The notes under the pieces: generated by a model | What the model was told of the DNA's origin: nothing | Database searches by the model: none | The model's input: the letters and a program-made list of their open reading frames with translations, nothing else | Made by a program: the position numbers and the translations under genes | DNA from: Nitrospira moscoviensis | GTDB taxonomy: Bacteria > Nitrospirota > Nitrospiria > Nitrospirales > Nitrospiraceae | NCBI RefSeq assembly: GCF_001273775.1 | Contig: NZ_CP011801.1 | Location: 1,528,001-1,592,000, forward strand | Direction: 5' to 3' | Length of the DNA: 64,000 bases | Part shown: piece by piece, positions 1 through 7,779 of the stretch | Numbering within the stretch: the first letter of the stretch is position 1 | Layout: the number at the start of each line of letters is the position of its first letter

Positions 1-1
1 C

Positions 2-2881
2 GGCCTGTCGTTCGTGTATGTCATCTTTGAAGACGGCACAGATATGTATTGGGCGCGCAGTCGTGTGCTCGAATATCTGCAGAGCGCATTGGGGAAGCTG
101 CCGGAAGGGATCACGCCGACGATTGGACCAGACGCGACCGGTGTCGGCTGGATCTATCAGTACGCGCTCGTCGATCGGTCCGGCCGTCATGATCTTGCCG
201 CCTTGCGCAGCTTTCAGGACTGGTATCTCCGGTACTGGCTGTGGAGTGTGCCTGGTGTCGCAGAAGTCGCATCAGTAGGCGGGTTCGTCAAGCAATATCA
301 GGTGAACGTCGATCCGACGAAATTGCTCGGGTATCACATTTCCTTGAGCAAGGTGATTGAAGCGATTCGCCGAAGCAACAACGACGTAGGTGGGCGCGTC
401 CTGGAAGTGAGCGAACGGGAATATATGGTGCGCGGGTTAGGCTACATTCGCACGCTCGAAGATATCCGGCAAGTCGCGATCGGGGCCGACCGGGGAGGGA
501 CGCCCATCACCGTGCAGGATGTCGCCCATGTCACCCTGGGGCCTGACATGCGCCGGGGTGTGACCGAGTTGGACGGCCAAGGGGAGGCGGTCGGGGGCAT
601 TATCGTCATGCGTTACGGAGAGAACGCCCTGGCCGTGATCGATCGCGTCAAAGAAAAGCTCGAGGAGATCAAGGGGTCCATTCCAGAAGGCATCGAGGTC
701 GTGCCGGTCTACGATCGGTCGAGCTTGATTCTCCGGGCGATTGCGACACTGAAAGAAAAGCTGCTCGAGGTGAGCCTGGTGGTCAGTTTGGTGAGCCTGA
801 TTTTTCTTTTCCATGTCCGGTCGGCCCTCGTGGCCATTCTGACCCTGCCGGTCGCGATCCTGCTCTCGTTCCTCGCCATGTATTATCTCGGGATCACCTC
901 CAACATCATGTCACTCGCCGGCATTGCCATCGCCATCGGTGCCATGGTGGATGCGGTCATCGTCATGATCGAGAACGCCCACAAGCGGCTGGAGCAATGG
1001 GAGCAGCAACAGGCGGAGGGGAAGCGGCAGCAGGAGTCCCGGGAGACGATTATCATCCGGGCCGCACAGGAGGTCGGCAAGCCACTGTTTTTCTCTCTGC
1101 TCATAATTACGATCTCTTTCCTCCCGGTCTTCGGTCTTGAAGCACAGGAAGGGCGGCTTTTTAAGCCCCTCGCCTGGACTAAGACGGCCTCGATGTTCTT
1201 CGCCTCGTTGGTGTCGATCACGGTGGCGCCATTGTTGATGGTGTGGTTGCTGCGAGGAAGGATCCGGTCGGAAGAAAGCAATCCCATCAATCGTGGGCTG
1301 ATCCGACTGTATCGTCCGCTGGTGGCTGGGGCGGTACGGGCGCGCTGGCTGGTCATTCTTCTCGCCGTGTTGGCTGTCGCGGGCAGCATCCCGCTCTATC
1401 AGAACCTCGGATCAGAATTCATGCCGCCCCTCAATGAGGGGACCATCCTGTACATGCCGACTGCGCTGCCAGGGATCTCGATCACCGAAGCAGCCCAGGT
1501 TCTGCAACGGCAAGACCAACTCCTCAAGCAGTTTCCGGAGGTCGAGCATGTGTTCGGAAAGGTTGGCCGAGCCAGAACGCCAACCGATCCGGCGCATCTC
1601 AGCATGGCTGAAACGGTCGTCACGTTGAAACCCGAGGAAGAGTGGCGGTCTGGCATGACATGGGACGCATTGATCGCGGAGATGGACAAAACCGTGAGAT
1701 TTCCCGGGATGCCGAACATCTGGTGGATGCCTATACAGACTCGGACGGAAATGCTTGCCACCGGCGTTCGAAGCAATCTGGGCATTAAGATCCTGGGCCC
1801 TGATCTCGGCGAGATCGAGCGGATCGGCGTGCAGATTGAAAGCCTCCTATCAGGGCTGTCCGGCACCCGAAGCGCGTATGCCGAGCGGGTCACTGGCGGC
1901 TACTACTTGGACTTTCGGGTAAGACGCGGCGAGGTGGGGCGCTATGGATTGACGGTGGAGGATGTCGAGGATGTCGTCGAATCAGCTATCGGTGGCAAGA
2001 ACATTTCCCAAACGGTGGAGGGACGTGAGCGCTACCCGATCAACGTCCGGTATGCGAGGGAACTCCGCTCAGATGTGGAGGGATTGCAGCGGGTGCTCGT
2101 CGAGACGCCGCGCGGGGCGCAGGTCCCGCTGGTGCAATTAGCAGAGATCAAGATGGTGACTGGGCCGCCGGCGGTCAGGGATGAACAAGGGTCGCTCGCT
2201 GGGATCGTCTTCGTCGATGTGGCGGGACGCGATCTGGGCGGCTATGTCGCCGAGGCGAAGCGCCTGGTTGGGGAGCGCGTGAAGCTTAAGCCCGGCTATC
2301 GACTCGCGTGGGGAGGCCAGTTTGAATACATGGAGCGAGCAAAGGCCCGGCTGAGGATCGCGGTGCCGGTCACGATCTTCCTGATCTTCATCCTGCTGTA
2401 TTTGAACTTCCGCTCTGTGATCCGGAGCCTGATCGTGCTGCTGTCCGTGCCGTTCGCAGTCGTCGGCGCGATCGTCTTGCTATATCTGCTGGGATACCAT
2501 CTCAGTGTGGCGGTCTGGGTCGGTATCATTGGGCTGGCCGGCGTAGCGGCAGAGACCGGCGTGGTCATGATCATCTTCCTCGACGAAGCCTATGACCGGT
2601 GGCAGCGCGAGGGGAGACTCCGCTCGTTTGCCGATCTCCGTGGCGCGATCCTCGACGGAGCTGTGCAACGAGTCCGTCCCAAAATGATGACGGCGTCGGC
2701 GATCCTCATCGGATTGCTGCCGATCATGTGGAGCCAGGGCACCGGTGCTGATGTTATGAAACGGATTGCGGCCCCCATGGTCGGTGGGATGGCTTCGTCG
2801 ACAATCCTGACCTTGCTCGTGATCCCAGCAATCTATGCCGTGTGGCGGGGCCGCGCGGTGTCACGATCGGGAGGGGTGTAG
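2..2881 (+). CDS. cusA: CusA/CzcA-type heavy-metal efflux RND transporter (5' end outside window)
   Basis: Inner-membrane pump of a tripartite RND exporter that moves monovalent or divalent metal ions out through a periplasmic adaptor and outer-membrane channel. The reading frame is open from base 2, so the gene enters from the left and roughly the first 90 residues of a ~1,040-residue protein are missing. The visible part opens with the porter-domain stretch SFVYVIFEDGTD, followed by ATGVGWIYQYAL and a duplicated set of hydrophobic segments (around residues 250-430 and 780-940), as expected for the two membrane halves of RND pumps. CusA rather than AcrB is favoured by the VPGVAEVASVGGF and GVAAETGVVMI motifs. 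The adaptor and channel genes are probably upstream. Cu/Ag specificity is likely from overall resemblance but not proven. Confidence 0.93.
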   Translation, partial: GLSFVYVIFEDGTDMYWARSRVLEYLQSALGKLPEGITPTIGPDATGVGWIYQYALVDRSGRHDLAALRSFQDWYLRYWLWSVPGVAEVASVGGFVKQYQVNVDPTKLLGYHISLSKVIEAIRRSNNDVGGRVLEVSEREYMVRGLGYIRTLEDIRQVAIGADRGGTPITVQDVAHVTLGPDMRRGVTELDGQGEAVGGIIVMRYGENALAVIDRVKEKLEEIKGSIPEGIEVVPVYDRSSLILRAIATLKEKLLEVSLVVSLVSLIFLFHVRSALVAILTLPVAILLSFLAMYYLGITSNIMSLAGIAIAIGAMVDAVIVMIENAHKRLEQWEQQQAEGKRQQESRETIIIRAAQEVGKPLFFSLLIITISFLPVFGLEAQEGRLFKPLAWTKTASMFFASLVSITVAPLLMVWLLRGRIRSEESNPINRGLIRLYRPLVAGAVRARWLVILLAVLAVAGSIPLYQNLGSEFMPPLNEGTILYMPTALPGISITEAAQVLQRQDQLLKQFPEVEHVFGKVGRARTPTDPAHLSMAETVVTLKPEEEWRSGMTWDALIAEMDKTVRFPGMPNIWWMPIQTRTEMLATGVRSNLGIKILGPDLGEIERIGVQIESLLSGLSGTRSAYAERVTGGYYLDFRVRRGEVGRYGLTVEDVEDVVESAIGGKNISQTVEGRERYPINVRYARELRSDVEGLQRVLVETPRGAQVPLVQLAEIKMVTGPPAVRDEQGSLAGIVFVDVAGRDLGGYVAEAKRLVGERVKLKPGYRLAWGGQFEYMERAKARLRIAVPVTIFLIFILLYLNFRSVIRSLIVLLSVPFAVVGAIVLLYLLGYHLSVAVWVGIIGLAGVAAETGVVMIIFLDEAYDRWQREGRLRSFADLRGAILDGAVQRVRPKMMTASAILIGLLPIMWSQGTGADVMKRIAAPMVGGMASSTILTLLVIPAIYAVWRGRAVSRSGGV

Positions 2882-3154
2882 AGCCAGCAAGTAAATTATT
2901 GCCGTTCAGGAAAGGAGGAAACGATAATCTACGTAACCAAAGGTGTTCCGGAGGGTACTTAGGACGGTAATTCTGTCGGCTGTATGTGCATGATGCCGAT
3001 GGGCCATAGATCCGAAGCGATCCGGCCAGCGAGATTCCGGAAAGCCGGGCAGCAATATCACGACACACTTCTCTACTATCTCTGATAGCCCAATGCCGAG
3101 GGAGAGAAGGGCAAAGGGCGGGTCGCTACCCTTTGATTTGTCGCGCCCTGGAGC

Positions 3155-3607
3155 ATGCACAGGAAGCTTTTGATTCAAATCTTCGTGGTAGCTGCCCTCG
3201 TGAATGCTCCCTGGGAGGTGGCGCAATCCCAGTCAGACCTTTACGTTGGACGAGATGGTGGGAGCTTCCCTTGGTGGCACTGCGCGTTGATGGGGCTCGG
3301 CGACGGCGTCCTTGTTCTCGCGATATTCTTCATGGGCCGGATGGCTTGTGGCCGTTGGAATTGGTTCGAGCGCCCAGGACTTAAGGGATATGCGACCATG
3401 CTCGTGAGCGGGTTGGTGATCAGCGTTGCCATTGAATGGCTGATGGTATATGTCGCATTTCGGTGGGGCTACAGAGAGAGCATGCCATTGATCCCATGGT
3501 TGGGTGTTGGGATTACTCCCGTCGTCCAGATGCTGATTCTCCCTCCACTTGTGTTTTGGATAGTTGCTACCTGGCGGCGTTGCACTACTACTTGTGTGGC
3601 CTTATGA
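3155..3607 (+). CDS. small multi-pass membrane protein, unknown function
   Basis: A 150-residue protein with an N-terminal signal-like hydrophobic segment and three further predicted membrane spans (near residues 42-62, 80-105 and 115-140). Short charged loops such as GRWNWFERPGLKG separate the spans. ATG is preceded by a GGAG only a few bases upstream, so initiation is not ideal. It lies about 270 bp after the efflux gene on the same strand, with no recognisable gene between. I do not recognise the family; no catalytic motif is visible. It resembles small integral proteins often found beside metal-resistance genes, but that is only context. Confidence 0.55.
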   Translation: MHRKLLIQIFVVAALVNAPWEVAQSQSDLYVGRDGGSFPWWHCALMGLGDGVLVLAIFFMGRMACGRWNWFERPGLKGYATMLVSGLVISVAIEWLMVYVAFRWGYRESMPLIPWLGVGITPVVQMLILPPLVFWIVATWRRCTTTCVAL

Positions 3608-3939
3608 CACAGGACTTGAGGCTAGAGACTGTGCACGTCGAGGGCGCGTTGGACAAGTTCGCCTGGTATCGGTATCGTCTCTCAGAATCCGCCGTCACAT
3701 TAATCCATGCACATCGGTTGTGTCGATCCAAAATCCCGGGCCTTCGTTGATGCACCGGAACCATTTCACCGGATGGTAGCCGGGCCGCCGACAGTGGTCC
3801 TCTTGGCCGTTTACAGCCGGTCCGTCTTGGACAACCGTTTGGACAACCACTTTCTCGAAAGACCCCCAAAAGGCTCAAAAACGACCCCTCGCGCCTCGCC
3901 GCATCTGGCGCGGGACTTCGAAGGATTTTGAAGGGGTTG
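3608..3939. other. gene-free stretch left of tRNA-Phe
   Basis: I see no convincing coding sequence. Frames here are short and lack ribosome-binding sites. The only structure noted is a tandem decamer repeat at 3827-3848. The stretch ends immediately at the 3' end of tRNA-Phe. Confidence 0.5.
3827..3848 (+). repeat. tandem TTGGACAACC repeat, 12-bp period
   Basis: TTGGACAACC occurs at 3827-3836 and again at 3839-3848, separated by 2 bp. The 12-bp period equals that of the AGTGCCAAC pairs found in the island arms on the other side of the tRNA. Such short direct repeats near an attachment site can be integrase arm-binding sites. Here that reading is speculative, because no integrase is in the window. 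Confidence 0.4.
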
Positions 3940-4015
3940 TGGTGCCGAGGGACAGAATCGAACTGTCGACACCAGCCTTTTCAGGGCTGTGCTCTGCCAA
4001 CTGAGCTACCTCGGC
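3940..4015 (-). tRNA. tRNA-Phe (GAA)
   Basis: The minus strand folds into a complete 76-nt cloverleaf: acceptor GCCGAGG pairing with CCTCGGC, D-arm with AGCTCAGTTGG, anticodon stem CAGCC/GGCTG around loop CTGAAAA (anticodon GAA), T-arm with GTTCGATTC, and an encoded CCA end. The 5' half, from the anticodon loop to the 5' end (plus-strand 3977-4015), is repeated at 25849 and 42724 without the 3' half. The resident gene therefore appears to be a junction whose 5' half was supplied by an inserted island while the 3' half is chromosomal. Relative to the other two copies it has one change, at 3996 in the D-arm region. Confidence 0.96.
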
Positions 4016-4219
4016 ACATGTTTTCAACGACTTATGCGATGTCTCACCAAATTGCGGTAGGGCTGTGCTCTATCAGGTCAGCAACTGTGTCAATAGTCGT
4101 ATATCAACAGGTTATAAATTTTATTCAGGCATGAAAACGTTGAGTGCCAACAAAAGTGCCAACAACCATCTCTCACAGGAGCCGCACGATACCCGATCGT
4201 CCTGGATTTGGTCAAGGTC
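3977..4219 (+). repeat. left arm of island A (tRNA core plus attachment-arm-like sequence)
   Basis: Imperfect direct repeat of 25849-26090. It opens with the 41-bp tRNA-Phe 5' half, then ACATGTTTTCAACGACT, a second GGGCTGTGCTCT copy, and a pair of AGTGCCAAC repeats at 4143-4151 and 4155-4163. It closes with a shared GGTCAAGGTC. The two copies differ at scattered positions, so they are diverged rather than a recent exact duplication. Confidence 0.85.
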
Positions 4220-4247
4220 AGAGAGCGAGAAAGGGAACCGGACCTCT

Positions 4248-4513
4248 TTATTGAAAAGGGACCCAGGGCGTGGCTAACACGCAGATATTCGTGTCAAAGA
4301 TGACCTGCACCATCGGCGATTCTGGAAAACCAGGGCTTCGACACCGGCTTCCATGAGCACCCCTGTCTCGCAGGCTGCCTGATCCTGCCGCCGGCGTTGC
4401 TCATGCACGCAGAGCATTTCACAAAAGAGCTGGCTCTTACTCTTCGCTTCGGCTTTGGCCAGCTTCTCGAACCTCACTGCTAACTCAGCGGGAACCGAGA
4501 TAGTTACTGCTAC
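4248..4513 (-). pseudogene. remnant of an RHH antitoxin / PIN toxin pair
   Basis: On the minus strand a frame beginning near 4513 reads ISVPAELAVRFEKLAKAE followed by SKSQLF, typical of a CopG/RHH antitoxin, but it lacks a proper start codon (a stop precedes a GTA). The overlapping downstream frame starts at ATG 4313 with MVQVIFDTNI, the N-terminal strand and first catalytic aspartate of PIN-domain ribonuclease toxins, and stops after 21 residues at 4248. Gene order (antitoxin then overlapping toxin) matches type II pairs. Both parts are too damaged to work. It lies next to the left arm of island A. Confidence 0.6.
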
Positions 4514-4790
4514 TCATCCACGGTTCATACGCACCACCGTGTTAATAGAACTCTGAGTTCCCTCTTGAGAGGAAAGGGCTTTTCAACAGTGCTTCTGGTA
4601 GCCGGTGGCAGCATAAACCTGAGCTGGCTTTTCCGGACAGAGGCAGTGGGCAACGTAAGCACGGGAGTCCGCTGGGTCACCAGTTTGAAGGTTGGAGGCT
4701 CGCAGCTGAGTTCAAAGAAAATGGTCTTGATCCAGTCGAATCGAAACTGATAGCTTGTAAACGTGCTTATCAGAGTGTAAGGTCAGTTGC

Positions 4791-6263
4791 ATGTCTACTC
4801 GAGACGAGGAAACCCTCCTGATCGTCGAGTCGGATCCCGACAGTCGCCGTCCCCTCGTCAATTTCCTGAAAACTGATTACAAGGTGTGCGGTGCCAAGTC
4901 CGGCAAAGAGGCGTGGGCGATCCTGGCTAAGGAAAAGATCGATCTTGTCTTGTTTGATGACGGTGTTCCTGATATCAGGGGGGTGGAATTTTTCCATGAC
5001 GCGCGCGTGCGCTACCCTGATGTGATCCGTATCTTAGTTACGGAATCGCGCGACCTTCCGGATATCGTGAAGATCATCAAGGAAGCGGCGGTCTATCAGG
5101 TCATTCCGAAGCCCTGCCCGCCCTGGCATCTCCGGTTACTGATCGATCGGGCACTCGAAAGTAGGGAACTGGCGCGGCGCCATCGGCTGATGAGCCGCGA
5201 GTTGAAGTTTTCTGACGCAGCATTCCGAAGCCACAAGGAACACCTCACCAAGCTCATCAGGGACAGTTATGAATTCGACAAGCTGGTATTCGCCAGCGAC
5301 AGTATGTTGGAAGTCTGTAACCTGGCTCGGAAAGCCGCGGCGACCGATATGCCTGTGTTGATTCAAGGAGAAACTGGAACCGGAAAGGAGCTGATGGCGA
5401 GGGCCATCCACGGTTTTAGCAATAGGAAGAGGTTCCCGTTCCTTGCTCAGAATTGCGGAGCACTCCCCGATGAACTGCTTCAGTCCGAGCTGTTTGGGCA
5501 CAAACGAGGGGCATTTACGGGAGCCATCAGCGATCGACTCGGCCTCTTTGTGGCAGCCGACGGAGGAACCGTCTTTCTCGACGAGATTTCGGAGGTGTCG
5601 CCTTCCTTTCAGGTCAGCCTGCTACGCTTCTTGCAAGAGGGCGAGGTCAAACCCCTTGGATCTGAAAAAACACGCAAGGCAAACGTCAGAATCCTGGCTG
5701 CCTCCAACCGGCCGATTAAAGAACTGGTCGAGGCGGGAACCTTCAGGAAGGATTTGTATTATCGTCTGCGCGGGTTCGAGTTGATCATTCCGCCGTTGCG
5801 CGAGCGAGTCGAAGATATTCCGGTGCTGGCCGAATACTTTTCGAGAAAATTTTCGGAGCTCATGAACCGCCGGGTTGCCGGGATCACGGTCCAGGTCATG
5901 CGCCATCTGCAGGCCTATCCCTTTCCGGGCAATGTGCGCGAGTTGGAAACCGAAATTCAACGAATGGTCTCACTCGCCGGGAATGGAGAATTCTTGTCGA
6001 CAGAACATTTGTCTGAAGACTTGGCCAAGGTGGTTCCTCCTGACGCACGGTTGAAAGAGATGAATCTGATCAACGGTGCCGGGACCTTGAAACAGAAGGT
6101 GGAGCGGCTGGAGGCTCAGGTGGTGACTCAGGCGCTGCTGCGCCACCGTTGGAACCAAAGCAAGGTTGCGAAGGAACTGGGACTTTCGCGCGTCGGCTTA
6201 GCCAATAAGATACGTCGGTACAAGCTGGCGGCAGCACCATCCGGAGGAATCACCCATGCCTAG
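4791..6263 (+). CDS. sigma-54-dependent NtrC-family response regulator (HupR/HoxA-like)
   Basis: A 490-residue activator with three domains: receiver (about 8-125, candidate phospho-acceptor Asp56 in [10 protein letters not shown]), AAA+ sigma-54 interaction domain (about 165-400, Walker A GETGTGKE, sigma-54 loop GAFTGA, Walker [10 protein letters not shown]), and a Fis-type helix-turn-helix at the C-terminus ([20 protein letters not shown]). Hydrogenase operons in Rhodobacter and Bradyrhizobium are activated by relatives (HupR, HoxA) acting on sigma-54 promoters. Here a -24/-12-like site lies 435 bp downstream, in front of the hydrogenase genes. No histidine kinase is nearby, so it is an orphan in this window. 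Specific control of the hydrogenase is inferred from position. Confidence 0.9.
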   Translation: MSTRDEETLLIVESDPDSRRPLVNFLKTDYKVCGAKSGKEAWAILAKEKIDLVLFDDGVPDIRGVEFFHDARVRYPDVIRILVTESRDLPDIVKIIKEAAVYQVIPKPCPPWHLRLLIDRALESRELARRHRLMSRELKFSDAAFRSHKEHLTKLIRDSYEFDKLVFASDSMLEVCNLARKAAATDMPVLIQGETGTGKELMARAIHGFSNRKRFPFLAQNCGALPDELLQSELFGHKRGAFTGAISDRLGLFVAADGGTVFLDEISEVSPSFQVSLLRFLQEGEVKPLGSEKTRKANVRILAASNRPIKELVEAGTFRKDLYYRLRGFELIIPPLRERVEDIPVLAEYFSRKFSELMNRRVAGITVQVMRHLQAYPFPGNVRELETEIQRMVSLAGNGEFLSTEHLSEDLAKVVPPDARLKEMNLINGAGTLKQKVERLEAQVVTQALLRHRWNQSKVAKELGLSRVGLANKIRRYKLAAAPSGGITHA

Positions 6264-6522
6264 TCAAGATGACCCTGAGCGAATAGAAGGGGATGAGGAG
6301 TTTGACAAATTCTGGGCTTCGCTCTGGAACCACCCTGCTGAACCCTCCGAAGCGTCTGCATCTCCCGCTCAACTCAATGAACTCGGTGTGACTTCTCTCG
6401 CGCGCCAACTGGGTCTCGCCGAGACGCAGACCAATGGTCATTGGTGTAGCCGTTGTCAGGGAATTTGGTACGGCTACACCTTGGAAGTCGAGTGTCCCGT
6501 TTGTGGGAATCGGCAGGGATGA
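6256..6522 (+). CDS. small zinc-ribbon protein between regulator and hydrogenase
   Basis: An 88-residue acidic protein whose start overlaps the end of the regulator by 8 bp, suggesting translational coupling. The last 30 residues hold two cysteine pairs, WCSRCQG and CPVCGN, spaced like a rubredoxin-like or zinc-ribbon knuckle. The first 55 residues are polar and probably flexible. No family is recognised. Its place between a hydrogenase activator and the structural genes suggests a role in regulation or assembly, but the sequence alone cannot show which. Confidence 0.7.
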   Translation: MPSQDDPERIEGDEEFDKFWASLWNHPAEPSEASASPAQLNELGVTSLARQLGLAETQTNGHWCSRCQGIWYGYTLEVECPVCGNRQG

Positions 6523-6535
6523 TGTCTGATCTGGA

Positions 6536-6556
6536 ACTGCATAGTTCTTTTGCAGT
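6536..6556. promoter_or_regulatory. inverted repeat upstream of the hydrogenase promoter
   Basis: ACTGCA (6536-6541) and TGCAGT (6551-6556) form a perfect 6-bp inverted repeat with a 9-bp spacer, about 145 bp upstream of the -24 element. Position and symmetry fit an upstream activator site for the NtrC-type regulator. It could equally be a weak hairpin ending the regulator transcript, though no T-run follows. Confidence 0.35.
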
Positions 6557-6697
6557 CCGCCATCACTTGTAAACATAGTTAGCACGAGTTCTTCTCTCGC
6601 GGGCGCCCCGTCCTGCCTTCCCGTTTTCCCTCTAACTCATTGTCTTTTCTCTTGGAAGCACAGCCTTCGTGAGCTGCGAGCTCAATGCTGTTCGCGC

Positions 6698-6713
6698 TGG
6701 TCCAGTTGTTGCC
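6698..6713 (+). promoter_or_regulatory. candidate sigma-54 (-24/-12) promoter of the hydrogenase genes
   Basis: TGGTCCAGTTGTTGCC has the invariant GG (6699-6700) and GC (6711-6712) separated by exactly 10 bp, with TTGC at -12 as in the consensus TGGCACG-N4-TTGCW. The CACG part of the -24 box is not matched. It lies 62 bp before the small-subunit ATG and downstream of an activator gene bearing the GAFTGA sigma-54 contact loop. Confidence 0.6.
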
Positions 6714-6774
6714 CTTACACCCAAGCACGAGTCCCTCGAATTCCCACACGAGTTTTCCAGCGGAGGATCGAACC

Positions 6775-7737
6775 ATGGCAAATCTACTCTGGCTCCAAGG
6801 CGGTGCTTGTTCCGGCAACACAATGTCGTTTCTTAACGCGGAAGAACCCAGCGCCTGTGACCTCGTGACCGACTTTGGGATCAACGTCCTCTGGCATCCT
6901 TCCCTAGGCGTAGAGCTGGGAGATAACCTCCAGAAGATCCTCAAGGATTGCGTAGCGGGAAAGATTCCACTGGATATCTTCGTGTTTGAAGGGACAGTGG
7001 TCAACGCCCCGAACGGCACCGGTGAATGGAATCGATTTGCCGGACGCCCAATGAAGCAGTGGGTCCGTGATCTCTGTAATGTCGCGACCTATGTGGTGGC
7101 GGTTGGGGATTGTGCGACCTGGGGCGGCATTCCGGCCACTGCGCCCAATCCAAGTGAGTCACAAGGGCTCCAGTTTCTCAAACGCAACCACGGAGGGTTT
7201 TTGGGGAAGGAATTCCGCTCGAAGGCCGGACTACCGGTCGTCAATATCCCGGGTTGCCCGGCACATCCGGACTGGATCACGCAAATCGTCGTCGCGGTGG
7301 CGACAGGTCGCGGGAAGGACATCGGGCTCGATGAGTTCCAGCGACCAAAGACCTTTTTCCAGAGTTTCACCCAGACCGGCTGCACGCGCAACATGCATTT
7401 CGCCTACAAGGTGTCAGCCACCGAGTTCGGTCAGCGCAAGGGTTGCCTCTATTATGATCTCGGCTGTCGGGGTCCCATGACCCACTCTCCCTGCAACCGC
7501 ATTCTCTGGAATCGACAATCCTCCAAGACCCGTGCAGGCATGCCCTGCCTCGGCTGTACTGAGCCCGAGTTTCCATTCTTTGATCTTGCGCCGGGGACCG
7601 TGTTCAAGACACAGACGGTGATGGGAGTTCCTAAGGACTTGCCTCAGGGGGTCGATAAGAAGGGCTACATCGCACTAACCGGTGCGGCGAAGGCTGCGGC
7701 GCCGGCCTGGGCCGAACAAGACATTTTCGTGGTGTGA
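6775..7737 (+). CDS. hupS: [NiFe] hydrogenase small subunit, group 2a type
   Basis: Carries the iron-sulfur relay that passes electrons away from the NiFe site. The 320-residue product begins MANLLWLQGGACSGNTMSF, the proximal-cluster motif at the very N-terminus. It has no twin-arginine signal, unlike periplasmic group 1 enzymes, so the enzyme is predicted to stay in the cytoplasm. Further cluster motifs are GDCATWGG, NIPGCPAHPDW, FTQTGCTRNMHF and GCLYYDLGCRGP, then CNRILWN and PCLGCTEPEFPF. ATG 6775 is chosen over an in-frame ATG at 6685 because GGAGG sits 10 bp before it and the protein aligns from there. The large subunit follows after 42 bp. Confidence 0.95.
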   Translation: MANLLWLQGGACSGNTMSFLNAEEPSACDLVTDFGINVLWHPSLGVELGDNLQKILKDCVAGKIPLDIFVFEGTVVNAPNGTGEWNRFAGRPMKQWVRDLCNVATYVVAVGDCATWGGIPATAPNPSESQGLQFLKRNHGGFLGKEFRSKAGLPVVNIPGCPAHPDWITQIVVAVATGRGKDIGLDEFQRPKTFFQSFTQTGCTRNMHFAYKVSATEFGQRKGCLYYDLGCRGPMTHSPCNRILWNRQSSKTRAGMPCLGCTEPEFPFFDLAPGTVFKTQTVMGVPKDLPQGVDKKGYIALTGAAKAAAPAWAEQDIFVV

Positions 7738-7779
7738 GCGTTTTCTACAGGGTCTCGTAAACGACAAAGGAGATCAACC

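Noticed and set aside
4143..4163. CRISPR-like short repeats AGTGCCAAC
   Set aside because: Only two copies of 9 bp separated by 3 bp at each site; no spacers of regular length and no cas genes.
4565..4750. 61-codon frame upstream of the regulator
   Set aside because: No ribosome-binding site or family pattern; likely chance frame in the regulator's promoter region.
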